From Streptomyces roseirectus (GTDB lineage Bacteria; Actinomycetota; Actinomycetes; Streptomycetales; Streptomycetaceae): a DNA stretch of 64,000 nucleotides. The stretch's first letter is position 1. Every line of letters starts with the position of its first letter. Below the pieces are notes generated by a model. That model did not search any database and was not told where the DNA came from. It saw nothing but the letters and a program-made list of their open reading frames with translations. The position numbers and the translations under genes are program-made. Location of the stretch: NCBI RefSeq assembly GCF_014489635.1, contig NZ_CP060828.1:4812001-4876000 (forward strand), written 5' to 3'. Below, one piece after another: positions 7,539 through 14,870 of this stretch.

Positions 7539-8718
7539 CATCGCCATCACCGGCATCGGCCTTGTGACGCCGGGGGGTTGTGGCCGTGCGGCGACCTGGC
7601 GGACGGTGCTCGCGGGGCGCGCGACGGCGACGTCCGTGCCCGAACTCCCGTGGCCCGCCTGCCCGGTGGCCGACTACCCGGCGTCGAGGGGGAGTTGGCA
7701 ACTCGACCGGCATACACGGTTCGCGTTGACGGCCGCGGACGAGGCACTGGTGGACGCCGGGTTCGGGGGAACCGGCGTCGGGAACCTCGACGCGAACCGC
7801 ACCGCCGTCGTCGTCGGCACCGCCTTCGGCGGCACGACCTCTCAACTCGCCCAGCACGAACGCCTGTTGAACAAGGCCAAGCTCTCCCCGTACCTGATCC
7901 CGATGTTCCTCCCCAACATGGCGGCGGCCCAGCTCGCGCTGCGCATCGGCGCCCGGGGCCCTGTCCTCGGCGTCTCCACGGCGTGCGCGTCCGGCGCGAC
8001 GGCGATCGGCACGGCGGCGGAGTTGCTGCGCTCCGGCGCCTGCGACGTCGCCGTGGCGGGCGGCACGGACGCCGCGCTGCACCCCCTGTGGTCGGCCGGC
8101 TTCCGCACGATGGGCGCGCTCTCCCCCACCGCCGCGCGCCCCTTCGACACCGCCCGCGACGGCTTCGTCATGGGCGAGGGCGCCGGGATCCTGGTCCTGG
8201 AACGGGCGTCCGACGCTGCGGCGCGCGGCCACCGGGGGCACGCCCTGCTCGCCGGGTACGCCGCGACCGCCGACGCGCATCACGCCGTCGCCCCCGACCC
8301 GTCGGGACGCGGCGCGGAACGTGCCGTGCGGCTCGCGCTGGCCGACGCCGGGGTGGACTGCTCGGCGGTGGACCACGTCAACGCCCATGGCACCGGCACC
8401 CAGTTGAACGACGCCGCCGAGGCCGCGCTGATCGCCCGCTGCTTCCCGCACCGGCCGTCCGTCACGTCCGCGAAGGGCTGCCTCGGGCATCTCCTGGGCG
8501 CGGCGGGCGCGGTGGAGGCGGCGCTGACGGCCCTGACGCTGTCGTCCTCCCACATCCCACCCACGGCCGGCCTGAACTCCCCCTCCCCGGAGGCGAGTTC
8601 ACTCGACCTGGTCACTGGCTCCGCCCGCACCGCCGCCCGCCTCTCCCTCGCCGTCAGCCACTCGTTCGGCTTCGGCGGCCACAACACGGCCCTCGTCCTG
8701 CGCACCCTGGATCACTGA
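7525..8718 (+). CDS. Beta-ketoacyl-ACP synthase II (FabF-like)
   Basis: 397 residues from GTG 7525, overlapping the ACP end by 14 bp. The triad is complete: C154 in STACASG, H288 in NAHGTGT and H322 in KGCLGHLLGAAG. MGEGAGILVLE and SHSFGFGGHN complete the thiolase fold. It would elongate the chain held on the adjacent carrier by decarboxylative condensation. Length and motifs are those of an active KASII rather than a chain-length factor. Expressed with the KASIII-ACP fusion and the downstream reductase. Confidence 0.92.
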   Translation: MPGADIAITGIGLVTPGGCGRAATWRTVLAGRATATSVPELPWPACPVADYPASRGSWQLDRHTRFALTAADEALVDAGFGGTGVGNLDANRTAVVVGTAFGGTTSQLAQHERLLNKAKLSPYLIPMFLPNMAAAQLALRIGARGPVLGVSTACASGATAIGTAAELLRSGACDVAVAGGTDAALHPLWSAGFRTMGALSPTAARPFDTARDGFVMGEGAGILVLERASDAAARGHRGHALLAGYAATADAHHAVAPDPSGRGAERAVRLALADAGVDCSAVDHVNAHGTGTQLNDAAEAALIARCFPHRPSVTSAKGCLGHLLGAAGAVEAALTALTLSSSHIPPTAGLNSPSPEASSLDLVTGSARTAARLSLAVSHSFGFGGHNTALVLRTLDH

Positions 8719-8722
8719 ACGC

Positions 8723-9748
8723 ATGCACACCACCCATGTCCTCACCGGAGCAACTGGCCTCATCGGCGCGGCACTTCTCCTCCACCTCGCGGAACACACG
8801 GACGACGAGTTCGTGTGCCTGGTCCGGCCACCGGGGGACCGCCTGGACGCCACGCTGAGCCACGCGGCGACGGCGTACGCCGTGAGCCCCGCCGTCCTCG
8901 CGTCCGCCCTCAGACGCACGCGGATCGTCGAAACGGACCTGACGACGGCGGGGGAGCTACCTCTGCGCCGCACAGGCCGCATCGAGATCTGGCACTGCGC
9001 CGCCGTCCTCAACTTCCGCCGCGCCGCCTGGCGTTCCACCATCACGACGAACGTCCGGGGCACCCGCCGGATGCTCGCGCTGGCCCGCGCGCTGGACGCC
9101 GACGCGTTCACCTACCTGAGCACGGCGTACGTCGCCGGCCGGACGACCGGCCCGATCAAGGAGGAACCGGCCTCGCCCCACCACGCCCGCACCCCCTACG
9201 AGCTGAGCAAGATCGCCGCCGAGCGGCTGGTCCTGGACGCCGACGATCTCGTCGTCCGCGTGCTGCGGCCCTCGGTCGTCGTGGGCCACAGCGAAACCCT
9301 CGCGTATCCCGGTACGCCGAGCGGCGCCTACAAGATCCAGCAGCTCCTGGCCGCCTACTTCCGGGCGCTCCCGCCCACCGGCCACCCCCGCCTGACAGCC
9401 CTCCCCGACGAACCCTTCAACCTCATCCCCATCAACCACGTGGTCCGCGAGGCCCACGCCCTCAGCCTCTCCCACGCCACCGGCATCCACCACCTCACCA
9501 ACCCCGCCCCACCCACCACCGGCGACCTCCTCACCGCCCTCCTCGCCAACTGCGGCTCCCCACCACCCCTCTACACCCCCCACCCCGACCCCCTCCTCCA
9601 CCTCGCCCTAGGCGTCTACGTCCCCTTCCTCAACAACCCCCAACGATTCCTCCGCTCCCGAACGGACATCGCAACACCTTGGACGCCGGATCAGGGGGTA
9701 CTGCGGGCGATGTTCGGGGGATTCGCGGGGGACCAGAGGCAGGCGTGA
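8723..9748 (+). CDS. Thioester-reductase-like NAD(P)-dependent SDR
   Basis: 341 residues from ATG 8723, four bases after the KASII stop. The Rossmann motif GATGLIGAALLLHL opens the protein. LSTAYVAGRT and the YELSK catalytic pair, with LRPSVVVGHS after it, match the extended SDR / male-sterility (NAD_binding_4) group that reductively releases acyl chains from carrier proteins as aldehydes or alcohols. In this operon it is the likely terminal step. It could instead act as an epimerase-type SDR; the neighbourhood favours the reductase. Confidence 0.85.
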   Translation: MHTTHVLTGATGLIGAALLLHLAEHTDDEFVCLVRPPGDRLDATLSHAATAYAVSPAVLASALRRTRIVETDLTTAGELPLRRTGRIEIWHCAAVLNFRRAAWRSTITTNVRGTRRMLALARALDADAFTYLSTAYVAGRTTGPIKEEPASPHHARTPYELSKIAAERLVLDADDLVVRVLRPSVVVGHSETLAYPGTPSGAYKIQQLLAAYFRALPPTGHPRLTALPDEPFNLIPINHVVREAHALSLSHATGIHHLTNPAPPTTGDLLTALLANCGSPPPLYTPHPDPLLHLALGVYVPFLNNPQRFLRSRTDIATPWTPDQGVLRAMFGGFAGDQRQA

Positions 9749-9824
9749 GCGCCAAAACCGCACCCCGAACAAAGCGGCAACAAAAGGAAGGTGAGAGTCT
9801 GGTATGGGATCGAGCCCATCCGGA

Positions 9825-9905
9825 ATGACCAGCCTCTCAGAAAAGATCGCAAGAAATACGGTGGCCGCAGGTGCCACAGCTTGCATTTCGGCTCTCGCGG
9901 GATGA
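9825..9905 (+). CDS. Possible 26-aa peptide
   Basis: A short frame from ATG 9825 to TGA 9905 reads MTSLSEKIARNTVAAGATAC and ends in an Ala-rich stretch. It is followed 17 bases later by another small membrane ORF. The DNA here is visibly less GC-rich than its flanks. No strong ribosome site is seen, so translation is uncertain. Confidence 0.25.
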   Translation: MTSLSEKIARNTVAAGATACISALAG

Positions 9906-9922
9906 GGAATGGAGAGGTTTTG

Positions 9923-10141
9923 ATGACGTCGAAGCTTGCTGCTTTCTTGGCCTGGGCAGTGGTGTTTTTTGTCGTCAACAAGTTCGTGCTCTCTGGTGTC
10001 GAAGGTGGGCAGGGCCCAGCAAGGGCGCTGAGACGCAGCGAGCGGGCACTGCCCAGGCCCCCTCGTGGCGGGATGCCGAGTCAACCCCGCCACGAGAGGC
10101 GCGTACGCGGCGTTCCGGCAGCGACGCTCTATACGGGGTAG
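9923..10141 (+). CDS. Possible small single-pass membrane protein
   Basis: 72 residues from ATG 9923, with GGAGAGG about five bases upstream. Residues 3-23 form one clear membrane segment (LAAFLAWAVVFFVVNKFVL); the rest is Arg/Pro/Gly-rich and runs through a perfect hairpin, so the useful part may be just the first 30 residues. No family recognised. It lies between the lipid operon and the minus-strand genes below and has lower GC than both. Confidence 0.35.
   Translation: MTSKLAAFLAWAVVFFVVNKFVLSGVEGGQGPARALRRSERALPRPPRGGMPSQPRHERRVRGVPAATLYTG
10062..10096. terminator. Perfect 11-bp inverted repeat between converging genes
   Basis: CTCGTGGCGGG at 10062-10072 pairs perfectly with CCCGCCACGAG at 10086-10096 across a 13-base loop. 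It lies where plus-strand and minus-strand transcription converge, so a bidirectional factor-independent terminator is the simplest reading; no T-run is present, as is common in Streptomyces. Confidence 0.6.
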
Positions 10142-10548
10142 ACGCTGGGCTTGGGGGCCACCATGTCCGGTGTGGTGCCCTCGACCGTCAGGTTCCCCGT
10201 CCACAGTTCGTACCGGTTGCAGTAGAGGCCGCCGAAGGCGACACGTCGCCCACCGGGCTCCAGTTTCCAGCCCGCCTCCTCCCAGCGGGCGAGGAGATCG
10301 CCGCAGACGAAGGCCCGATGCGCCTGCATCATGATCCACATGGCTTGGTCGGTCGCCGTGGCGGTCGCCTTGTTCATGGCGGCGGCCAACTGCCACAGCC
10401 GGGACACGTCGACGCCAGGGGTCAGCGGGCCGACGACGGCGACCTCGCCGAGCCTGCGTGCGTCCAGGTGTTGGGTGGCGTAGCCGAGGACAGTGCCGAG
10501 CAACTGGAAGACACAGGTGCGGGTGCGGCCCTCGGGGCTCAGCAGCAC
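10129..10548 (-). CDS. Hypothetical protein, 139 aa
   Basis: Stop at TAG 10129-10131. The start is taken as GTG 10548, overlapping the upstream gene's end by about 10 bases; no strong ribosome site is visible, so coupling is likely and the start is uncertain. Convincing codon bias covers LWQLAAAMNKATATATDQAM, a Trp- and Met-rich middle, and a Tyr/Trp-rich end. No known domain. It probably works with the preceding 147-aa protein. Confidence 0.5.
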   Translation of the reverse strand: MLLSPEGRTRTCVFQLLGTVLGYATQHLDARRLGEVAVVGPLTPGVDVSRLWQLAAAMNKATATATDQAMWIMMQAHRAFVCGDLLARWEEAGWKLEPGGRRVAFGGLYCNRYELWTGNLTVEGTTPDMVAPKPSVYPV

Positions 10549-10982
10549 GGGCCGTCGCCGCAGCAGGCGGGCGAGTTGCAATCCGCCGCGAACCCCCACA
10601 GCGACCTGTCCACCTCGAAGCCGGCGCCCCGGATCAGGTCCATGACGTCGAGCATCAACCCCGTGGTGCGGGTCTTGGAGTTCGGGGCGTGGTGCAGGAC
10701 GCGGCCGAAGTGCGCGTCGCACCAGTCGGCGTACTCCTGGCTGTGCAGCATGAACGCGTGCCACGCGGGATCGACGTCCCTGCTGGGCGCCATGACGTCG
10801 CCTTTCCCTGTCGTTCCCATCGTCCACAGGAATGCCAGGGCCTCGTCCGTGATCCGCGCGGACCTGGCGGCGTCGAGACCGTACTCGTCGGTGCAGAACG
10901 CGGCGATCCTGTCGAAGAGTTCAGGAGAAACGAGGTCCCTGCCGCGCCGCAGGGAAACGGGCCTTTCCGGCGTCACCGTCAC
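10539..10982 (-). CDS. Hypothetical protein with DPAWHAFM motif
   Basis: 147 residues from GTG 10982, with AAGAAGGG ahead. The middle reads LAFLWTMGTTGKGDVMAPSR then VDPAWHAFMLHSQEYADWC and HFGRVLHHAPN, resembling Streptomyces glycine-rich-domain-type proteins in which a D..WH...L motif recurs. The C-terminus carries a Cys cluster (CNSPACCGDGPCC) that could bind metal. The gene at 57805 shares the VDAEWHRFL version of the motif. Function unknown. A direct-repeat element at 11052-11068 lies about 70 bp upstream. Confidence 0.68.
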   Translation of the reverse strand: MTVTPERPVSLRRGRDLVSPELFDRIAAFCTDEYGLDAARSARITDEALAFLWTMGTTGKGDVMAPSRDVDPAWHAFMLHSQEYADWCDAHFGRVLHHAPNSKTRTTGLMLDVMDLIRGAGFEVDRSLWGFAADCNSPACCGDGPCC

Positions 10983-11051
10983 GGGAATTCCCTTCTTTCA
11001 CAGGTGAGTTCGGAAATAAGGCTAGGGAAAGCACAAGATGAGGTTCTATGC

Positions 11052-11068
11052 GCTTGCCGGAACTTGCC
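11052..11068 (-). promoter_or_regulatory. Direct-repeat operator candidate, GCAAGTTCCGGCAAG
   Basis: On the plus strand GCTTGCC at 11052-11058 and ACTTGCC at 11062-11068 are spaced exactly 10 bp. The same doublet occurs at 12723-12741 upstream of the regulator operon. It lies about 70 bp upstream of GTG 10982, so a binding site for the adjacent XRE regulator is inferred. Confidence 0.5.
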
Positions 11069-11074
11069 GGACAT

Positions 11075-11920
11075 TCACCTGAGGGATTTGACAGCTGAAG
11101 TGATGATCGTGCGCGCTTCCACGCCGTAGACCGCGAGTTCGGCCAGCTCGCTGAACGTCTTGGCGTACAGGGAGATTTCGTGCTTCTGCACCATGGTGAG
11201 GTGAGCCGAGACGAGTTCGACGTTCACTGTCTCGTCGTCGTAGAGGAAGAACCCCTCGACCGGCCAGAGCGTGGAGCGGTCCGCGTCCTGGGGAATGATG
11301 CCGATGCTGACCTGCGGAAGTGTCATGACGTCGAGAAGATGGTCGAGTTGCCCCGCCAGGACGTCGGACCCTCCGATCCGGTATCGGAGTGCGCCCTCTT
11401 CCAGAAGGATCGCGAATGTGTGGCGTCCGTGCACGAGTTCCTGCTTCTCCATCCGTACCTTGACGGCTGCCGGTACGTCGTCGGCGAGCCCTCGGCGGTC
11501 CCGCAGGGAGGTGAGGAGGGCAGTGATGTAGGGGGCCGTCTGTACAGGGCCAGGGATCAACCAGGGCGAGTAGATGCGGAACCTTCGAGTGCGCTCCCAC
11601 AGAGGAAGGACGGATTCCTGGGCCTGCTTCAACCCGGTCCGTTCCATCTTGCGCCACTCGACGTACATGCCGTCGATGCCGCGCGCGGTCGTGATCAGTT
11701 CCTCGGCGTCGCCGGGCACGCCACAAGCGGCCGTCCACGAACGGAGATCGCGCTCCGAGGGCGGACGTGTACCGCTCTCGAAACGCGAGCACTTCGATTC
11801 GTGCCAGCCCAGCCGGGCCGCCAACGCCCTTTTGGTGAGGCCGGCTTCGGTCCGGATCTCTCCCAGGCGTCTACCGAGGGCCTTACGGGCTTCCTGAACG
11901 CTTGAGGATGACGAGGCCAT
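11075..11920 (-). CDS. XRE-family transcriptional regulator with DUF5753 domain
   Basis: 281 residues from ATG 11918-11920. The helix-turn-helix covers about residues 14-60 (LGEIRTEAGLTKRALAARLG, HESKCSRFESGTRPPSERD). The DUF5753 ligand-like domain follows (IYSPWLIPGPVQTAPYITAL, LLEEGALRYRIG, VSIGIIPQDAD, FFLYDDETVNVE). It is the last gene of an operon with the DUF6879 gene and a small protein. Direct repeats flanking this operon are its probable operators. Confidence 0.93.
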   Translation of the reverse strand: MASSSSSVQEARKALGRRLGEIRTEAGLTKRALAARLGWHESKCSRFESGTRPPSERDLRSWTAACGVPGDAEELITTARGIDGMYVEWRKMERTGLKQAQESVLPLWERTRRFRIYSPWLIPGPVQTAPYITALLTSLRDRRGLADDVPAAVKVRMEKQELVHGRHTFAILLEEGALRYRIGGSDVLAGQLDHLLDVMTLPQVSIGIIPQDADRSTLWPVEGFFLYDDETVNVELVSAHLTMVQKHEISLYAKTFSELAELAVYGVEARTIITSAVKSLR

Positions 11921-11932
11921 TGCCGGTGGACG

Positions 11933-12445
11933 TCAGAGCAGGGGGAACTCGGCGTGCGGGGTCGCCCGTTTCCACACGGACTCGAAGGCCGCGTCGCAGA
12001 GTTGGGCGATCTCCGGCGCGTCCGTGAGTTCGACGTCCATGTTCTCGCCCTCGCCGTCGAAGTGGTTGACGAGGACCAGGTGGCCGTCGAAGAGCCAGAA
12101 GTCGTTGCCCGGGAGCGGGAGGTCGGTGGCGGCGCGGCGGGAGAGCCAGCGGACTTGTTCCCCCGCCGCGATGTTCAGGCCGTCCGTCACGGCGTGCTCG
12201 AAGCGGATGTATTCGCTGACGGGCGTGGAGACGATCCGCGCCCGGCGCACCCCGACACCGCGCGCGGTCGCGGCGGTGACGAGGCGGTGCCAGTCGGGCC
12301 AGCGCTCGGCGGGATCGAACACGGTCCCGGCCCGCCAGTCGACGAAGGCGGGGTCCGACTTCATGTAGGCGTCGCGCATCTCCAGGTGGACGGCCGAACT
12401 CCGGCAGTCACGGAACAGTTCCTCAAACGTCGGGGGTTCGGTCAT
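11933..12445 (-). CDS. DUF6879 family protein
   Basis: 170 residues from ATG 12443-12445. The opening FEELFRDCRSSAVHLEMRDA and the later SEYIRFEHAVT, WLSRRAATDLPLPGNDFWLF and DGHLVLVNHF are hallmarks of DUF6879, found encoded with XRE regulators in Streptomyces. Role unknown, probably cytosolic. Lies 12 bp before the XRE gene and overlaps the preceding small gene by 23 bp. Confidence 0.85.
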   Translation of the reverse strand: MTEPPTFEELFRDCRSSAVHLEMRDAYMKSDPAFVDWRAGTVFDPAERWPDWHRLVTAATARGVGVRRARIVSTPVSEYIRFEHAVTDGLNIAAGEQVRWLSRRAATDLPLPGNDFWLFDGHLVLVNHFDGEGENMDVELTDAPEIAQLCDAAFESVWKRATPHAEFPLL

Positions 12446-12653
12446 CGCCGCCGACCTCCAGGAAGAACCGCGCCATACGCCGGGGAATCTCCACCGCCGA
12501 CTCATGACCCGGGATGTCCATCTGCCTCAAGCGTTCCACGTCGTCTACGGTCCACCCCTGGACGATGTACGTGTCCTTCTCCTCGTCGAGGTAGATGGTG
12601 GGGGAGCCTCCGCTGGGGCTCTCCGGGTCCTTTCCGAGTCTGACCAGGGCCAT
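12423..12653 (-). CDS. Small protein of the XRE/DUF6879 operon
   Basis: 76 residues from ATG 12651-12653, with a near-perfect GAGGAGGT six bases upstream that decides this start over the longer frame. It contains PTIYLDEEKDTYIVQGWTVD and ends with a basic/aromatic helix. This small protein type commonly precedes DUF6879 and XRE genes. Function unknown. Confidence 0.75.
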   Translation of the reverse strand: MALVRLGKDPESPSGGSPTIYLDEEKDTYIVQGWTVDDVERLRQMDIPGHESAVEIPRRMARFFLEVGGDDRTPDV

Positions 12654-12701
12654 GGTGACCTCCTCGGCCGTCGCTGTGGATCTCTGTGCCCGAGCTTGCC
12701 C

Positions 12702-12741
12702 CAACGCAGACCGTGGCGCGCGCAACTTGCCCGAACTTGCC
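12702..12741 (-). promoter_or_regulatory. Direct-repeat operator candidate upstream of the XRE/DUF6879 operon
   Basis: CAACTTGCCCGAACTTGCC at 12723-12741 contains two ACTTGCC units at exactly 10 bp spacing; a third, GAGCTTGCC, is at 12702-12710. In gene orientation they read GGCAAGTTC, 50-90 bp upstream of ATG 12653. The match to 11052-11068 points to a shared regulator, most simply the XRE protein at 11075-11920. Confidence 0.55.
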
Positions 12742-12809
12742 ATGACTTCACGGTCCTCAGGTCCTCAGGCCCTCGGCAGAAGGTCGCCCGTGAACCAGCG
12801 CCGGTCAGG

Positions 12810-13667
12810 TCAGGACGCCGGATGTGCGGGGAACGGAGCTGGAGGGCGGACGCCCGTCAGGTGTGCTGCGCGGCGGCGCAGGAGCGGGGCCAGTTCGGGG
12901 TACCAGCCGCGGCCCACGGCCTGAAGCATCTCGGCGAGGGCGACCTGCTCGCCGATCCGCCCGGCGGGGGTGTCGAGGACGTGGGCGAACTCCGCACGGA
13001 CGCGGTCGGCGACGGCGGGGACGCGGAGGCTGTTCACGTAGAGCATCGCGGGGTCGTAGCCGACGGGGACAGCGCCCCAGCGCTCCCAGTCGAGGATGAC
13101 GAGGGGCGCGTGGGTGAGGTTGGCCCACTGGAGGTCGGCGTGCCCGGTGACGCGTTCGGTGATCGCCGGGGCGGGGATCCCCAGGAACGCGGGGAAGACC
13201 CGGTCGGCCCAGGACTGGCGGACGGTCTCGCGGGGCGGTTCGGCGGCACCGAGGGCGTCCAGGCTCTCCCGCAGCGCCGTCCACCAGGAGTCCGGCAGGC
13301 CCGGGTCCTCGGTGAGGTCGGGGGTTTCCGGCGAGATGACGGGCTGGGCGATGTAGTCGATCAGCTCCGCCTCGAAGACGTACGCGCCGCTGTCCCAGCG
13401 GTACAGGTCGTGCAGGTGCGGACGGGGCACCTTGCCGGACACCCGTTCCTCGGCGACGGCGATCCCCTCGTTCCGGACGGCGGGCGTCCTGGCCGCCTCA
13501 CCGCAGTGGACGCGGAGCCAGTGACCGCCCTCGGTACGGCTGCCGATGGTGCGCCCGAGCCATCCCCAGACCGGCACCCCGGTCGGCGTGGTGGACAGCC
13601 GGACGGCGGCATGGGCCAGGGCGTCCACCATGCGTGCCCGGGTGGTCTCATCCTTGGGCGAGTACAT
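12810..13667 (-). CDS. Aminoglycoside-phosphotransferase-like (APH family) protein
   Basis: 285 residues from ATG 13665-13667. The kinase catalytic loop is visible as VTGHADLQWANLT (H-x-D-x4-N) followed by the metal-binding VILDWERWGAVPVGYDP. The N-terminal lobe lacks a clear nucleotide loop but has VPVWGWLGRTIGSRTEGGHW. Members phosphorylate small molecules or are uncharacterised; resistance cannot be inferred. A 28-codon ORF (13648-13734) overlaps its start and may couple translation. Confidence 0.8.
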   Translation of the reverse strand: MYSPKDETTRARMVDALAHAAVRLSTTPTGVPVWGWLGRTIGSRTEGGHWLRVHCGEAARTPAVRNEGIAVAEERVSGKVPRPHLHDLYRWDSGAYVFEAELIDYIAQPVISPETPDLTEDPGLPDSWWTALRESLDALGAAEPPRETVRQSWADRVFPAFLGIPAPAITERVTGHADLQWANLTHAPLVILDWERWGAVPVGYDPAMLYVNSLRVPAVADRVRAEFAHVLDTPAGRIGEQVALAEMLQAVGRGWYPELAPLLRRRAAHLTGVRPPAPFPAHPAS

Positions 13668-13734
13668 CGGTGACCTTCCTGAGGTGGTCCGCGTCGAGCG
13701 GGACGGCGAGGGCGGCGGTCCAGTGAACGGCCAT
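13648..13734 (-). CDS. Possible 28-aa leader ORF overlapping the APH-like start
   Basis: ATG 13732-13734 begins a 28-codon frame containing AVPLDADHLRKVTDVL that stops 20 bases inside the APH-like gene. The coding bias continues upstream of the ATG without a start, so it might instead be the tail of a decayed gene. Low certainty. Confidence 0.25.
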   Translation of the reverse strand: MAVHWTAALAVPLDADHLRKVTDVLAQG

Positions 13735-13834
13735 GCCCGGTGATCGGGTGGCCCCGAGGACGAGGGTGCCGTCGCGGCGGGCGAGTCGGCGCGGTCTGTT
13801 CGCCCGCCGCGGTGCGCGGCAACGCGCGATTACG

Positions 13835-14191
13835 TCACGCGGTCGCCCTGAACGCGTCCTCTCCGAACGGTGCCCCCTCGTACGTGTAGGGATAGTCGAC
13901 CCCGAGGGTCGCGTACGCGGCGGCCTTGCGGCGTTCGTGTTGGAGGTGGGCTTCGCGGGCGGCGTCGGCCTCGGCCTGGCGGCGGAAGAAGGCGGCGGCT
14001 TCTTCCTTCGTGGGGCCGGTCCAGGGACGGGACCAGGGGCTGACGTACGGCGCGGGCGGAGTGGGCGAGGTGAGGTGCGGGCACGCGGCGGCGGGCCGCT
14101 GCGGTTTGCGGCGCTTGCCCGTGGCGGGGAGGAGGAGGGAGAGGAGAGCGCGCAGGCATGCCGAAATGGCACGCGCGGTAGAGTGGCGCAT
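13835..14191 (-). CDS. Small conserved Streptomyces protein, paralogue of 827-1174
   Basis: 118 residues from ATG 14189-14191, with AAGGAA upstream; a longer frame exists but this start matches the paralogue (ATGCGC). It shares SPWSRPWTGPTKEEAAAFFR and VDYPYTYEGAPF with the protein at 827-1174. The N-terminus is hydrophobic (ISACLRALLSLLLPA), possibly a membrane anchor or signal. Function unknown. A hairpin with a T-run precedes it in the same place as in the other copy. Confidence 0.72.
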   Translation of the reverse strand: MRHSTARAISACLRALLSLLLPATGKRRKPQRPAAACPHLTSPTPPAPYVSPWSRPWTGPTKEEAAAFFRRQAEADAAREAHLQHERRKAAAYATLGVDYPYTYEGAPFGEDAFRATA

Positions 14192-14224
14192 GGCGACAGG
14201 TTCCTTAAGAAGAGTTGTCGTCGC

Positions 14225-14279
14225 GGCCCCGTCAGCGGAGTGTTCCAGCACTCCGGTCCCTGGCGGGGCCACCTTTTTT
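14225..14279 (+). terminator. GC hairpin with T-run (terminator-like), leader of second paralogue
   Basis: GGCCCCG near 14225-14231 pairs with CGGGGCC at 14264-14270, with an inner GGAGTG/CACTCC stem, followed by TTTTTT at 14274-14279. It has the shape of an intrinsic terminator on the plus strand and occupies the same position relative to the small gene as the 1209-1250 hairpin. Confidence 0.65.
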
Positions 14280-14361
14280 GAGGTGTGCGGCGCACGTTAG
14301 CACCAACAAGCGCTTGCTGAACGCACTTTGGAAATCCTGGAAAGAACCAGGTGACGCGCCA

Positions 14362-14757
14362 TCATCCGAACTCGCACCACACCACCTTCCCCGGATGCCG
14401 GTGCTGCGCGCCCCACTTGGCCGCCAGCGCGGCGACGAGCAGCAGACCCCGGCCGCCGTTCTCCCTCGCCGCCGGGACGACGGGCAGCGTGCCGGGTCCG
14501 CTGTCGTGCACCTCGACCCTGACGCCGGCGGCGCCGTGCGGACGCAGGCGCAGGAGGAAGTAACGGCCCGGCGGGACGCCGTGCAGGAGCGCGTTCGTGG
14601 TGAGTTCGCTGACGCACAGCAGGACGTCGTCCAGGGGGACGTCCGCGTTCCAGGTGGCCAGCGTCTCGCGGGTGAACTCCCGGGCGGCCGGGATGGAGCG
14701 GCGGGACCTCGCGTACAAGCGCTCGCGGGTGGTGGGGAGTTGGGTTTCGACGTTCAT
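14362..14757 (-). CDS. ATP-binding protein (RsbW-like anti-sigma/HATPase)
   Basis: 131 residues taken from ATG 14755-14757; an ATG at 14787 is also possible. The GHKL N-box is DDVLLCVSELTTNALLHG, followed by VEVHDSGPG and GGRGLLLVAALAAKWG, the arrangement of Streptomyces RsbW-like proteins. Such proteins bind ATP and may phosphorylate anti-anti-sigma factors. It is divergent from the XRE gene at 14871, a frequent pairing with XRE/DUF397 genes. Confidence 0.88.
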   Translation of the reverse strand: MNVETQLPTTRERLYARSRRSIPAAREFTRETLATWNADVPLDDVLLCVSELTTNALLHGVPPGRYFLLRLRPHGAAGVRVEVHDSGPGTLPVVPAARENGGRGLLLVAALAAKWGAQHRHPGKVVWCEFG

Positions 14758-14870
14758 GGGACGAGGGTTGCGAGTGGTGGAGATCATGTGGCAGTGGCCC
14801 GGCTGGTACATCGCGTTTGTACTAGCCCGCACCAGTGAGAAACACCGCGGTGATGGGGAGTTTGGGCGGC

